DNA of 59,657 nt. It comes from Acidobacteriota bacterium. GTDB taxonomy: Bacteria > Acidobacteriota > Terriglobia > UBA7540. Made by a program: the position numbers and the translations under genes. The DNA is taken from contig QHZN01000055.1 of assembly GCA_003225365.1 (NCBI GenBank), forward strand, positions 1 through 59,657. Direction: 5' to 3'. The notes beneath the pieces are model-generated. The model searched no databases and was not told where the DNA came from. It was given only the letters and a program-made list of their open reading frames with translations. Within the stretch, counting starts at the first letter, position 1. The number at the start of each line of letters is the position of its first letter. Shown here piece by piece: positions 50,790 to 58,056 of this stretch.

Positions 50790-50927
50790 CTAGGAGGCTG
50801 ATGAAAAACGGGCCGAAATGTCATGCTGAGCGGAGCGAAGCATCTCGCAGTGGTTTGAAATGAACAACATAGATTCTTCGCTTCGCTCAGAATGACAACA
50901 TAAGACAATTTTTCATCAGCCTCCTAG
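50790..50927. repeat. MITE-like element, copy 11 (138 bp, 19-bp perfect ends)
   Basis: The left end CTAGGAGGCTGATGAAAAA is repeated exactly in reverse complement at the right. The interior is minimal: GTCATGCTGAGCGGAGCGAA, CATCTCGCAGTGGTTTGAAA, TTCTTCGCTTCGCTCAGAAT and GACAACATAAGACAATTTTT. It is the shortest complete copy and the best model of the element. Confidence 0.9.
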
Positions 50928-50936
50928 ACCTGCATC

Positions 50937-51055
50937 GGTAGCGCAGAGTTGTTTTTTAACTCTGCGGCTCGTAGGCTTGCTTGTTCGTCGAGTTCGTGAT
51001 CGTCAGATTGTTGGAGCCGAAGTGCCGCAGGGTTATAAAACAACCCTGCGCTACC
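50937..51055. repeat. Paired hairpin repeat, family B copy 2
   Basis: GGTAGCGCAGAGTTG with TTTTTTAACTCTGCGGCTC is the left hairpin, and GCCGCAGGGTTATAAAAC with AACCCTGCGCTACC the right. The unit is bounded by GGTAGCGC and GCGCTACC like copy 1 at 45318. It starts nine bases after MITE-like copy 11, and lies 46 bases upstream of the der start. Confidence 0.75.
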
Positions 51056-51100
51056 GTTCCTTCACGGCGGGCGAGGCTCCCTAGATCACGGAATCCAGCG

Positions 51101-52537
51101 ATGGACAAAATTCCGCGGGTCGCCATTCTCGGTCGGCCGAACGTGGGCAAGTCCACGCTCTTCAACCGCATTTGCGGACGCCGCCGGGCACTGGTCGGCA
51201 ACGAGCCCGGCATGACGCGCGACCGGATTTACGCGCCCGCCGAGTGGCTGGGGAAGAACTTCGAGGTCATTGACACGGGCGGGATGATTCCAGAAAGTTC
51301 CGACCTCATCGCCTCGGAGATTTTCCGCCAAGCCGAGGTGGCAATTGGAGAAGCAGACCACTTGGTGTTGGTCGTGGACGGGCGCGCGGGCGCCCTGCCT
51401 CTCGATGAAGAGCTTGCCCAGCTCTTGCGCCGGACAAGCAAGCCCGTCGCGCTCGCTGTGAACAAGACCGACACTCTGGCGCTCGAAGCGCAGGCTGAAG
51501 ATTTTCGCCGCCTCGGGATCGAGCCTGTCTTCGCGGTTTCAGCCGAGCACGGCCTTGGCGTGGGCGAGCTGCTCGACCACGTGACGGCGGGTCTTAAGCA
51601 TTCGGGCGAGGGGCTTCAGCCCTCAGGGCCGCCGGTGGCTGCCGGGCTCCCGATAAGATCGGGACAGGTTCCGCCCGCCGCTACGGGGGTTGAAAAGGGC
51701 GCTAGGCTCCCTGATGCCTCGGGAGAATTTCCGGGCGGCGCGCCTGATGAACCCATCCGGGTCGCGATCATCGGCCGCCCCAACGTCGGCAAATCCACGC
51801 TGCTGAACCGACTGCTCAACCAGGAACGCTCGATTGTCACCCCGTTGCCCGGCACGACGCGCGACGCCGTGGATGCGGAGCTTGAGCGCGACGGCCGCCG
51901 ATACCGCATCGTGGACACCGCCGGCATCCGCCGCAAAGGCAAAACGAAGCTGCTGGCCGAAAAGCTCAGCGTCATCCAGGCGCGCAAGCACCTGGAAGGC
52001 GCCGACGTGGCGTTGTTGATTCTCGACCCGACCGAAGGCGTGACGGCGCTCGACACGCATATCGGAGGCTACGCGCACGAAAGCCGGCGCTCGGTGGTCA
52101 TCGTGGTCAATAAATGGGACGCGGTTCCAAACGGGGCGTCGGAGGTTAAGACCTTCACCGGAGTGATTCGCCGCCGCATGAAGTATCTCGATTACGCGCC
52201 CGTGGTTTTCGTCTCGGCTTTGCGCGGGCAGCGGCTGGGGAAGCTGCTGGCAATCGTGGCCACGGTCGCCGAGGCGCGATCGAAACGCATCAGCGCGGGA
52301 GAGCTTGCGGCGTTCGTCCAGGCAGTGGATTTCGACCGCGCCACCACTCCCGCCGGGCGGCCTTCGCGCGTCCGTCGGCTGGTGCAGGTCTCCTCCGCCC
52401 CTCCGGCGTTTCTGGCATTCACTGACCGCCCCGGCCCGCTCCATTTTGCTTTCGAGCGATTTCTCGAAAACCGCTTGCGTGAAAGGTTTGTGTTCCAGGG
52501 CACGCCAATCATCATTAAAGCGAAAGCGTCCAAGTAG
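51101..52537 (+). CDS. der: Ribosome-assembly GTPase Der (EngA)
   Basis: 478 residues from the ATG at 51101 (MDKIPRVAILGRPNVGKSTL). First G domain: GRPNVGKST, DTGG, NKTD. Second G domain from about residue 222: RVAIIGRPNVGKSTLLNRLL, DTAGIRRKGK, NKWD. The C-terminal KH-like domain ends with FVFQGTPIIIKAKAS. Der helps 50S subunit assembly. The linker between the G domains (residues about 167-218) is unusually long and contains SGQVPPAATGVEKGARLPDA, encoded by CCCGATAAGATCGGG and GCTCCCTGATGCCTCGGGAG type palindromes, so repeats have entered the gene in frame without breaking it. Confidence 0.93.
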   Translation: MDKIPRVAILGRPNVGKSTLFNRICGRRRALVGNEPGMTRDRIYAPAEWLGKNFEVIDTGGMIPESSDLIASEIFRQAEVAIGEADHLVLVVDGRAGALPLDEELAQLLRRTSKPVALAVNKTDTLALEAQAEDFRRLGIEPVFAVSAEHGLGVGELLDHVTAGLKHSGEGLQPSGPPVAAGLPIRSGQVPPAATGVEKGARLPDASGEFPGGAPDEPIRVAIIGRPNVGKSTLLNRLLNQERSIVTPLPGTTRDAVDAELERDGRRYRIVDTAGIRRKGKTKLLAEKLSVIQARKHLEGADVALLILDPTEGVTALDTHIGGYAHESRRSVVIVVNKWDAVPNGASEVKTFTGVIRRRMKYLDYAPVVFVSALRGQRLGKLLAIVATVAEARSKRISAGELAAFVQAVDFDRATTPAGRPSRVRRLVQVSSAPPAFLAFTDRPGPLHFAFERFLENRLRERFVFQGTPIIIKAKASK

Positions 52538-52677
52538 GGGCACCCGCTGCGCACCACCGGCCGAGCACCATGGAGCGCGCTCGCCGGGCCTTCGGATGCT
52601 ATACTCGCCGGAGGAGCGCGGCCTGCTCCAAGTTTGCGGACAATAGCATGGGTAAAACCGAAAGGAGGCTGACGGAT

Positions 52678-53718
52678 ATGTCCTGGGAAATGCCGGCTGT
52701 CCGAGTCTTGCTGATCGTCGGCGTCGCGGCAGCGGCCTATCACCTGAATCCTTTTCATTTGTCCTCATTCGTATCGGCCCTGGTGGGCGTGGTGGTGGGA
52801 TTGATCTTCGTCCTGTTCGAGACACGCCTGGAAAGAGCCAGCCTGAAACGGCTGATTGGCGCGGCATTCGGCTCGACGCTCGGGATCCTGGGTGCGCTGA
52901 TGATCGGCCACCTGCTGAACAACACCTCCATTGAAAAGGGCACGCTGTCGTTCGTCCAGGTGTCCATTCTGCTCTTGATGGGTTACGTGGGGCTGGTGCT
53001 CGGCGCGAACAAGGGCGAGCTGCTCAATCTGGCGGCGCTGGGAGGCCTGTTCAGCGGCGAACGCCAGCCGAAGAAGCATTTTAAGATCCTCGACACGAGC
53101 GTGATCATTGAAGGCCGGATCGCCGATGTCTGCGAGACGGGGTTTCTGGATGGGACGCTGATTGTCCCCCAATTCGTCCTCCGCGAGCTGCAACTGGTGG
53201 CCGATTCTTCCGACTCCTTGAAGCGGAACCGCGGGCGGCGCGGCCTCGACATCCTCCAGCGCATGCAGAAGATGGGGGGCGTGCAAGTGCAGATCGTCGA
53301 AGACGATTTCCCGAACCTCCGCGATGTGGACATGAAACTCATCGAGCTGGCTAAGAAATACGATGCCAAGATCGTTACCAACGATTTCAACCTGAACAAG
53401 GTCGCCCAGCTTCAGAGCCTCCCAGTGCTCAACATTAACGAGCTGGCGAACGCCCTCAAACCCATCGTATTGCCTGGCGAGATCATGCGCGTCTTCATTC
53501 TGAAGGAGGGCAAGGAGTACAACCAGGGCGTCGCCTACCTTGACGACGGCACCATGGTGGTCGTGGACAACGCCAAAAAGATGATTTCGAAGACCATCGA
53601 TATCGCCGTAACGAGCGTCCTTCAGACCACGGCCGGAAAGATGATCTTCGGCAAGTACGATGACCGCGTCCGCGTGGAAGCCGACCGCGAGAAGAAGGAG
53701 ATCAGCGCCGGATTGTGA
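52678..53718 (+). CDS. Membrane PIN/TRAM-domain protein (YacL-like)
   Basis: 346 residues from the ATG at 52678 (GGAGG nine bases upstream; ATG 52648 lacks a site). Three or four membrane helices in the first 110 residues, then a PIN nuclease domain (KILDTSVIIEGRIADVCETG, and IVTNDFNLNKVAQLQSLPVL), then a TRAM-like RNA-binding domain (KEGKEYNQGVAYLDDGTMVV). The order yacL-ispD-ispF is a conserved neighbourhood known from Firmicutes, which supports the identification. Likely an RNase at the membrane. Confidence 0.88.
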   Translation: MSWEMPAVRVLLIVGVAAAAYHLNPFHLSSFVSALVGVVVGLIFVLFETRLERASLKRLIGAAFGSTLGILGALMIGHLLNNTSIEKGTLSFVQVSILLLMGYVGLVLGANKGELLNLAALGGLFSGERQPKKHFKILDTSVIIEGRIADVCETGFLDGTLIVPQFVLRELQLVADSSDSLKRNRGRRGLDILQRMQKMGGVQVQIVEDDFPNLRDVDMKLIELAKKYDAKIVTNDFNLNKVAQLQSLPVLNINELANALKPIVLPGEIMRVFILKEGKEYNQGVAYLDDGTMVVVDNAKKMISKTIDIAVTSVLQTTAGKMIFGKYDDRVRVEADREKKEISAGL

Positions 53719-53737
53719 GCACCGAGCGGCGAGCCGC

Positions 53738-54003
53738 AGTCTGATGGATGAAGGGTAAAGGTTAAAGGCTGAATTTTAAAGGATGAAGTTTGAAGGCTGA
53801 AGGTTAAAGGATGAGGGCCGAAGGGTAAAGGGTGAAGTGTAAATGGTGAAGGACAAGGGCTGAATAGATGAAGAACTATCGTGAGAAACGACGCCCCGGC
53901 ACCGCCTTCAAGAATCGTCCGGTATCACATCACACTTCATCCTTCACACTTCACCCTTCAACCTTCTCCCTTCACACTTTACCCTTTAGCCTTTAGGTCC
54001 GCC
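53738..54003. repeat. Purine heptad array and pyrimidine counterpart
   Basis: About 140 bases of purine-rich units (AAGGGTGAAG, AAAGGTTAAAGG, AAAGGATGAAG) run to 53880. After about 55 bases of ordinary sequence, pyrimidine units (CACTTCATCCTTCACACTTC, ACCCTTCAACCTTCTCCC) follow to 53999. The arms are complementary, so a long imperfect hairpin or triplex is possible. It forms the intergenic stretch between yacL and ispD. Confidence 0.75.
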
Positions 54004-54030
54004 TTACAGGGCGGGACGTGATTGACGACT

Positions 54031-54738
54031 ATGAGCGTTCTCGCCATCATTCCAGCCGCCGGCGTCGGCATCCGCATGGGCGGCGATACGCCCAAACAGT
54101 TCCTGTCCTTGGAAGGCGTGCCGGTTTTTATCCACACCCTGCGCAAGTTCGTCTCCTCCGACGCCGTGAATGAGGTTTTTCTCTGCCTGCGCGGCGAAGA
54201 TATGGAGCGCGCGGCGGTGGATATCGAGCGCGAGCGCTTCGCGAAGCCCGTGCGGCTTATCGCCGGAGGGCACTCCCGCCAGGAGACCGTTGCGCGCGGC
54301 TTGGCGCAGACGACGGAGGCGGCGGAAGTCATCGTGGTCCATGACGCCGTCCGGCCGTTTGTCGAAGAGGAAAACATCCGACAGGTCATCGAGGCGGCTC
54401 GCAAGCATGGCGCGGCGATTCTGGGCATTCCGAGCGTAGATACTGTCAAGCAGGTGGAGCGGCAGCTCATTCTCGGCACCATCCCGCGCGAGCGCGTTGT
54501 CCTGGCGCAAACCCCGCAGGCGTTCCGCGCCAGCCTCCTCCTCGATGCCTTCGCGCGCGCCCAGGCCGATGGCTTCAACGGCAACGACGAGTCGAGCCTC
54601 GTCGAACGCCTCGGCCATCCCGTCACAGTCCTGATGGGCTCGGACCGAAACATTAAAATCACCAAGCCCTCCGATTTGCCCCTGGCGCGCCTTTACATTG
54701 CGCAAGAACGCGAACGAAGGGTGAAGGATGAAGTCTGA
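54031..54738 (+). CDS. ispD: 2-C-methyl-D-erythritol 4-phosphate cytidylyltransferase
   Basis: 235 residues from the ATG at 54031. LAIIPAAGVGIRMGGDTPKQ then FLSLEGVPVFIHTLRKF is the CTP-binding start, VHDAVRPFVEEENIRQVIEA the central motif, and VLAQTPQAFRASLLLDAF the third. It makes CDP-methylerythritol in the MEP pathway. Its last codons (ERERRVKDEV) enter another purine heptad array at 54715-54771. It is followed by ispF. Confidence 0.94.
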   Translation: MSVLAIIPAAGVGIRMGGDTPKQFLSLEGVPVFIHTLRKFVSSDAVNEVFLCLRGEDMERAAVDIERERFAKPVRLIAGGHSRQETVARGLAQTTEAAEVIVVHDAVRPFVEEENIRQVIEAARKHGAAILGIPSVDTVKQVERQLILGTIPRERVVLAQTPQAFRASLLLDAFARAQADGFNGNDESSLVERLGHPVTVLMGSDRNIKITKPSDLPLARLYIAQERERRVKDEV

Positions 54739-54862
54739 AGGCTGAAGTCAGAAGGATAAAGGCTGAAGAATGGAGCGAAGGGATCGGAATGCCCGGGCCG
54801 GACGGAAGCGCAAAAAGGCTTCCCCCCTTCTTCATACTTCATCCTTCACCCTTCAACCTTTT
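54715..54862. repeat. Second heptad array, spanning the ispD end and ispF start
   Basis: Purine units (GAAGGGTGAAGGATGAAG, CTGAAGGCTGAAG, AAAGGCTGAAG) at 54715-54771, and pyrimidine units (CTTCATACTTCATCCTTCAC, CCTTCAACC) at 54828-54858. They are complementary, with about 55 bases between. The array is inside coding sequence on both sides. Confidence 0.65.
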
Positions 54863-55384
54863 TTCCGCGTCGGTTTGGGCAGCGACGTTCATCGCTTGGT
54901 GCGCGGGCGGAAGCTTATTCTGGGCGGGGTCAAAATCCCGTTTGAGAAAGGCCCGCTCGGCCACTCGGACGGCGACGCGCTCGCGCACGCCATTACGGAC
55001 GCCCTGCTCGGCGCCGCCGCGCTCGGCGATATCGGCCGACATTTCCCCGACACCTCGCCCCGCTGGCACAACGCTTCGAGCTTGATCTTCTTGCGCGAAG
55101 CTCGGCGGCTGGCGGCGGGCCGAGGCTTCTCCATTGTCAACGTTGACGCGACGGTTGAACTCGAGCGGCCGAAGCTTCGGGCGTTTATTCCCCGCATGCA
55201 ACGGAAGCTCGCCGCCGCGTTGGGAATCAAGCCCGGTCAGGTCAGCGTCAAAGCTAAAAGCGGTGAGGGAATGGACGCCGTCGGCCTGGGCCTTGCCGTG
55301 CGCGCCGAGGCCATCGCAATGGTCATGACGTGCGAGGCGGCGCTCGCGGCGTGCGGGCCGCACGTGGAATTTAGGCAACAGTGA
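54770..55384 (+). CDS. ispF: 2-C-methyl-D-erythritol 2,4-cyclodiphosphate synthase
   Basis: 204 residues from the ATG at 54770. The enzyme proper starts at about residue 32 (FRVGLGSDVHRLVRG), with zinc ligands DVH and SDGDALAHAITDALLGA, and IGRHFPDTSPRW. EGMDAVGLGLAVRAEAIAM is the C-terminal motif. The natural start codon is not visible: no ATG, GTG or TTG occurs close to RVGLG in frame. The first 31 residues, including PLLHTSSFTLQPFF, are encoded by the pyrimidine heptad array. So the protein must begin with a repeat-encoded extension or be poorly translated. It makes the cyclodiphosphate in the MEP pathway. Confidence 0.88.
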   Translation: MERRDRNARAGRKRKKASPLLHTSSFTLQPFFRVGLGSDVHRLVRGRKLILGGVKIPFEKGPLGHSDGDALAHAITDALLGAAALGDIGRHFPDTSPRWHNASSLIFLREARRLAAGRGFSIVNVDATVELERPKLRAFIPRMQRKLAAALGIKPGQVSVKAKSGEGMDAVGLGLAVRAEAIAMVMTCEAALAACGPHVEFRQQ

Positions 55385-55777
55385 TGCCGGTTCGGTCGAG
55401 GACCGCTTGCAACACGGTCCTCGATGACTTGAGGGCTTCCCTTGCCTCGGCGAGCGGATGCGTAGGCAGTTGGCCGGGTTTCGGAAGGCCCAAGCGTACT
55501 CCGTAAGCGGCACCGCATCATCCACAAGGCCCTTGAACGTGGGGTCAATTTTGAGGCACGCCTCTCCCAGCTCCTCCAGGTTGTGGGTCTTGCGGAACGG
55601 CTCGTCATGAAACGCAAGGAAAGCCCTGAAGGATTTCTCCACCGCCTGTTGGCAATGGAACAGCGCATCCTCGACCAGAGGCGGATCGGCCCCAAGATCA
55701 ATCTCGGCCCCGCGCAAGTCGTTTTTGCCTTTCAGCCAAGCTTTTGTGCCGGCCAGACGGACGGGATCAACGGCCAT
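55371..55777 (-). pseudogene. HEPN-domain protein with frameshift
   Basis: The frame from the ATG at 55777 (AWLKGKNDLRGAEIDLG, DALFHCQQAVEKSFRAFLAF, TEYAWAFRNP) is a HEPN domain with the early helix and the RxxxxH-like region THNLEELGE. At about 55485 it leaves phase; the correct continuation KPGQLPTHPLAEAREALKSS and RTVLQAVLDRT is in another frame and ends at the TAA at 55371. A single base is missing or extra. Its partner is the nucleotidyltransferase just upstream, with a start that overlaps by 11 bases. Confidence 0.75.
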
Positions 55778-56108
55778 AGAGCAGTTTTCCCTCCGTCAGA
55801 ACCGCGTAGGGCAGAGACGCTTTCAAGTGCAGCCGCTCTTCGAAGGCTTTTAGGGTCCACACCAAAACGTCTACGGCCGCCCCTGTGCCGCGCAGAGCCT
55901 GATAAGCCAAGCGGCTCCGACACCGTTCGGGCGGCGCCAGGTTCGAAACCACGATCATGAGGTCATAATCGCTATCGGGGCCTTCCTCGCCTCGAGCCTT
56001 CGAGCCGAATAGGTAAATGTGCTCGGGCTGATAGGCCGCGACCAGGCGCTCCACGATCTCGTGAAGGACAGGGTCGCGATCAAGTTCGGCCTCCGCAGGC
56101 TTGGCCAT
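55767..56108 (-). CDS. MNT-type nucleotidyltransferase (HEPN partner)
   Basis: 113 residues from the ATG at 56108. IYLFGSKARGEEGPDSDYDL followed by MIVV is the GSxxRG...DxD signature of minimal nucleotidyltransferases, with a third acidic residue in VDVLVWT. In HEPN/MNT toxin-antitoxin pairs the MNT protein adds AMP to the HEPN RNase and silences it. The paired HEPN gene here is frameshifted, so the pair may be inactive. Confidence 0.85.
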   Translation of the reverse strand: MAKPAEAELDRDPVLHEIVERLVAAYQPEHIYLFGSKARGEEGPDSDYDLMIVVSNLAPPERCRSRLAYQALRGTGAAVDVLVWTLKAFEERLHLKASLPYAVLTEGKLLYGR

Positions 56109-56263
56109 AGTTGTTCTTGATTGTACTGGGTTCGTTCGAATACTTGAAGCTGCAGCCGCCTCTCGAACAGACCTGAACGATTTCCTGTCGAAGGACGAAG
56201 TCTTCCCGCAAGCTCCACCCGCCAAATCTATGATAAATTCTGGCTCGGCTGGGAGCTGTCTCT

Positions 56264-57742
56264 ATGAACCGCGAGCCCGAAGTGCTTTCGAAAACAAAGT
56301 TTGATCTCGCTGTCATCGGCGGCGGTGTGAATGGGTCTGCGATCTTGCTGCCCATTTATGCAGGCGACCCAGACTCGCCGCTCAAGATTCGCCTGGGGCT
56401 GACGCTTTACGACCTGTTCGGCGGGCTGGGCAAAAAAGACCGCCACCGGATGCTCTCGGTCTCCGACGCTGTGCGCCGTGTTCCGCGGCTAAAGCGCGAG
56501 GGCCTGCGCAAGGCGGCGGTCTATTACGATTCGCTCACCGACGACGCGCGCCTGACGCTCGAATACGCCCTTGACGCGGCCGCGCGCGGCGCCGTGGTGG
56601 TCAACTATACGGAAGTCCGCGCGCTCGATGTTTCAACCTCTCAGGTGACGGGCGGCGCGAGCGCCCTCGGCCCCGGAGCCCAAGGGTACGGGCCAGGCGG
56701 CGCCCCGGAAGTGGTCCGCGCAGAGGCCGTGGACAAGCTGTCGGGGAAATCGCAAGAGATTTCTGCGCGTTTCTGGGTTAACGCCACGGGGCCTTGGGTG
56801 GACCACCTGCGGGCACTGCTGCCCGGCTACGACGGCTCGAAGACCGTCCGGCTGACGAAGGGGACACATATTATCCTGCCGTCACTTTCCGGCCCCTATG
56901 CCATCTTGGCGCCGATTCCTTCCGACGGGCGGGTCTTCGTCTTGATGCCGTGGCACAGATGCTCGCTACTCGGGACAACCGACACGGATTACGACGGCGA
57001 CCCGGCGACGGTTCGCCCGGAGCCTGCGGACGTGGAATATCTTATTGCCGCCGTTAACCGCGTGCTCGCGCGCCCAGTCGAGGCCGGAGAAGTTGTCGGC
57101 GCCTTCGCGGGTCTGCGGGCGCTGGCGGTTGAGCCCGGCCGGCCTGGGGAGGGAAGCCCTAGCCCGTCCGAAAACACCCGCGAATACCGCTTCCACGAGG
57201 ACCCGTGGGCGGGGAATTTCATTTCCGTATGCGGAGGTAAAATCACCACCGCGCGCTCGCTCGGCGAAAGCCTGGTGGCGCGAATCGCTCCGCGCCTGGG
57301 GATAGCACTGCGCGGGCCTTCCAGCCGCCATGAAGTCCTGCCCGGGGGCCAGACCGGCCCGTTCGAAGTTTACGTGGACTACGCTTCCTGGGAGGCCGTG
57401 CGCATGTTCAAAGTCCCGATCGAAATCGCGGAGCGAATCGTGCGCACTTATGGCAGCCGCTGGCGGGAAATCCTCGAGCCTGTCCGCGACGACGCCTCGC
57501 TCGCGGAAGTGCTGCCCGGCACGCCCTCGCTGCTTGCCGCGGAAGTGGAATTCGCCATCCGGAGCGAGATGGCGGTGAGCGTGGAGGATTTCCTGCTGCG
57601 CCGCTCGGGCCTGGGCTGGCTCTCGCGCTGGAAGCTCCGCGGCGCCGTCCCGCGCGTGGCGGAGATTTTCGCTTCACGCCTGGGATGGAGCGCCGAGCGC
57701 CGAATTGCCGAGGCGGATTCCTTCGCGCGCTCCACCGCCTAA
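56264..57742 (+). CDS. glpD: Glycerol-3-phosphate dehydrogenase with internal deletion
   Basis: 492 residues. The start FDLAVIGGGVNGSAI is the FAD-binding GxGxxG, but residue 28 jumps directly to LLPIYAGDP and RLGLTLYDLFGGLG, which in normal GlpD come about 70 residues later. The missing part holds the second FAD strand and the HGGLRY motif. The rest is complete: RRVPRLKREGLRKAAVYYDS, WVNATGPWVDHLR, TKGTHIILPSL, WHRCSLLGTTDTDYDGDPA, VCGGKITTARSLGE and the C-terminal domain. The loss is in frame. Without this piece the enzyme should not bind FAD, so it is defective or misassembled. Confidence 0.85.
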   Translation: MNREPEVLSKTKFDLAVIGGGVNGSAILLPIYAGDPDSPLKIRLGLTLYDLFGGLGKKDRHRMLSVSDAVRRVPRLKREGLRKAAVYYDSLTDDARLTLEYALDAAARGAVVVNYTEVRALDVSTSQVTGGASALGPGAQGYGPGGAPEVVRAEAVDKLSGKSQEISARFWVNATGPWVDHLRALLPGYDGSKTVRLTKGTHIILPSLSGPYAILAPIPSDGRVFVLMPWHRCSLLGTTDTDYDGDPATVRPEPADVEYLIAAVNRVLARPVEAGEVVGAFAGLRALAVEPGRPGEGSPSPSENTREYRFHEDPWAGNFISVCGGKITTARSLGESLVARIAPRLGIALRGPSSRHEVLPGGQTGPFEVYVDYASWEAVRMFKVPIEIAERIVRTYGSRWREILEPVRDDASLAEVLPGTPSLLAAEVEFAIRSEMAVSVEDFLLRRSGLGWLSRWKLRGAVPRVAEIFASRLGWSAERRIAEADSFARSTA

Positions 57743-57749
57743 TCCCTCT

Positions 57750-58040
57750 GAGAGGTTGATGAAAAACCGCTGCGGGGTTGTCATCCCGTCCCGTGGGTCA
57801 CAGTTCGACTTCGCTCACTGTCCCTGAGCGGAGTCGAAGGGAGGGCAGGCTCTTTGCTTGTCATTCTGACGCTGAGCCGAGCGAAGCGGAAGAATCCCTT
57901 TCATTGCGCGCTCAGGGTAAACTCCGCGAAGAGTCTCCTTTGCCAGCGGTTGACCAACGCAAGGGATTCTTTGTCGTCCAATTGAAATGAATCGGGAATC
58001 CTCAGAATGACATCGGGGAGCAGTTTTTCGTCGGCCTCTT
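57750..58040. repeat. MITE-like element, copy 12 (291 bp)
   Basis: Ends AGAGGTTGATGAAAAACCGC and CAGTTTTTCGTCGGCCTCTT. The interior has GTCATCCCG, CACAGTTCGACTTCGCTCAC, CCCTGAGCGGAGTCGAAGGG, TCAGGGTAAACTCCGCGAAG and GAATCCTCAGAATGACAT. It fills the gap between glpD and the broken diesterase gene, in the same orientation as copy 1. Confidence 0.8.
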
Positions 58041-58056
58041 GAACACGCGGCGTTAT

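Noticed and set aside
4287..58040. CRISPR array
   Set aside because: The repeats are dispersed, kilobases apart and variable in length; there are no regular spacers and no cas genes.
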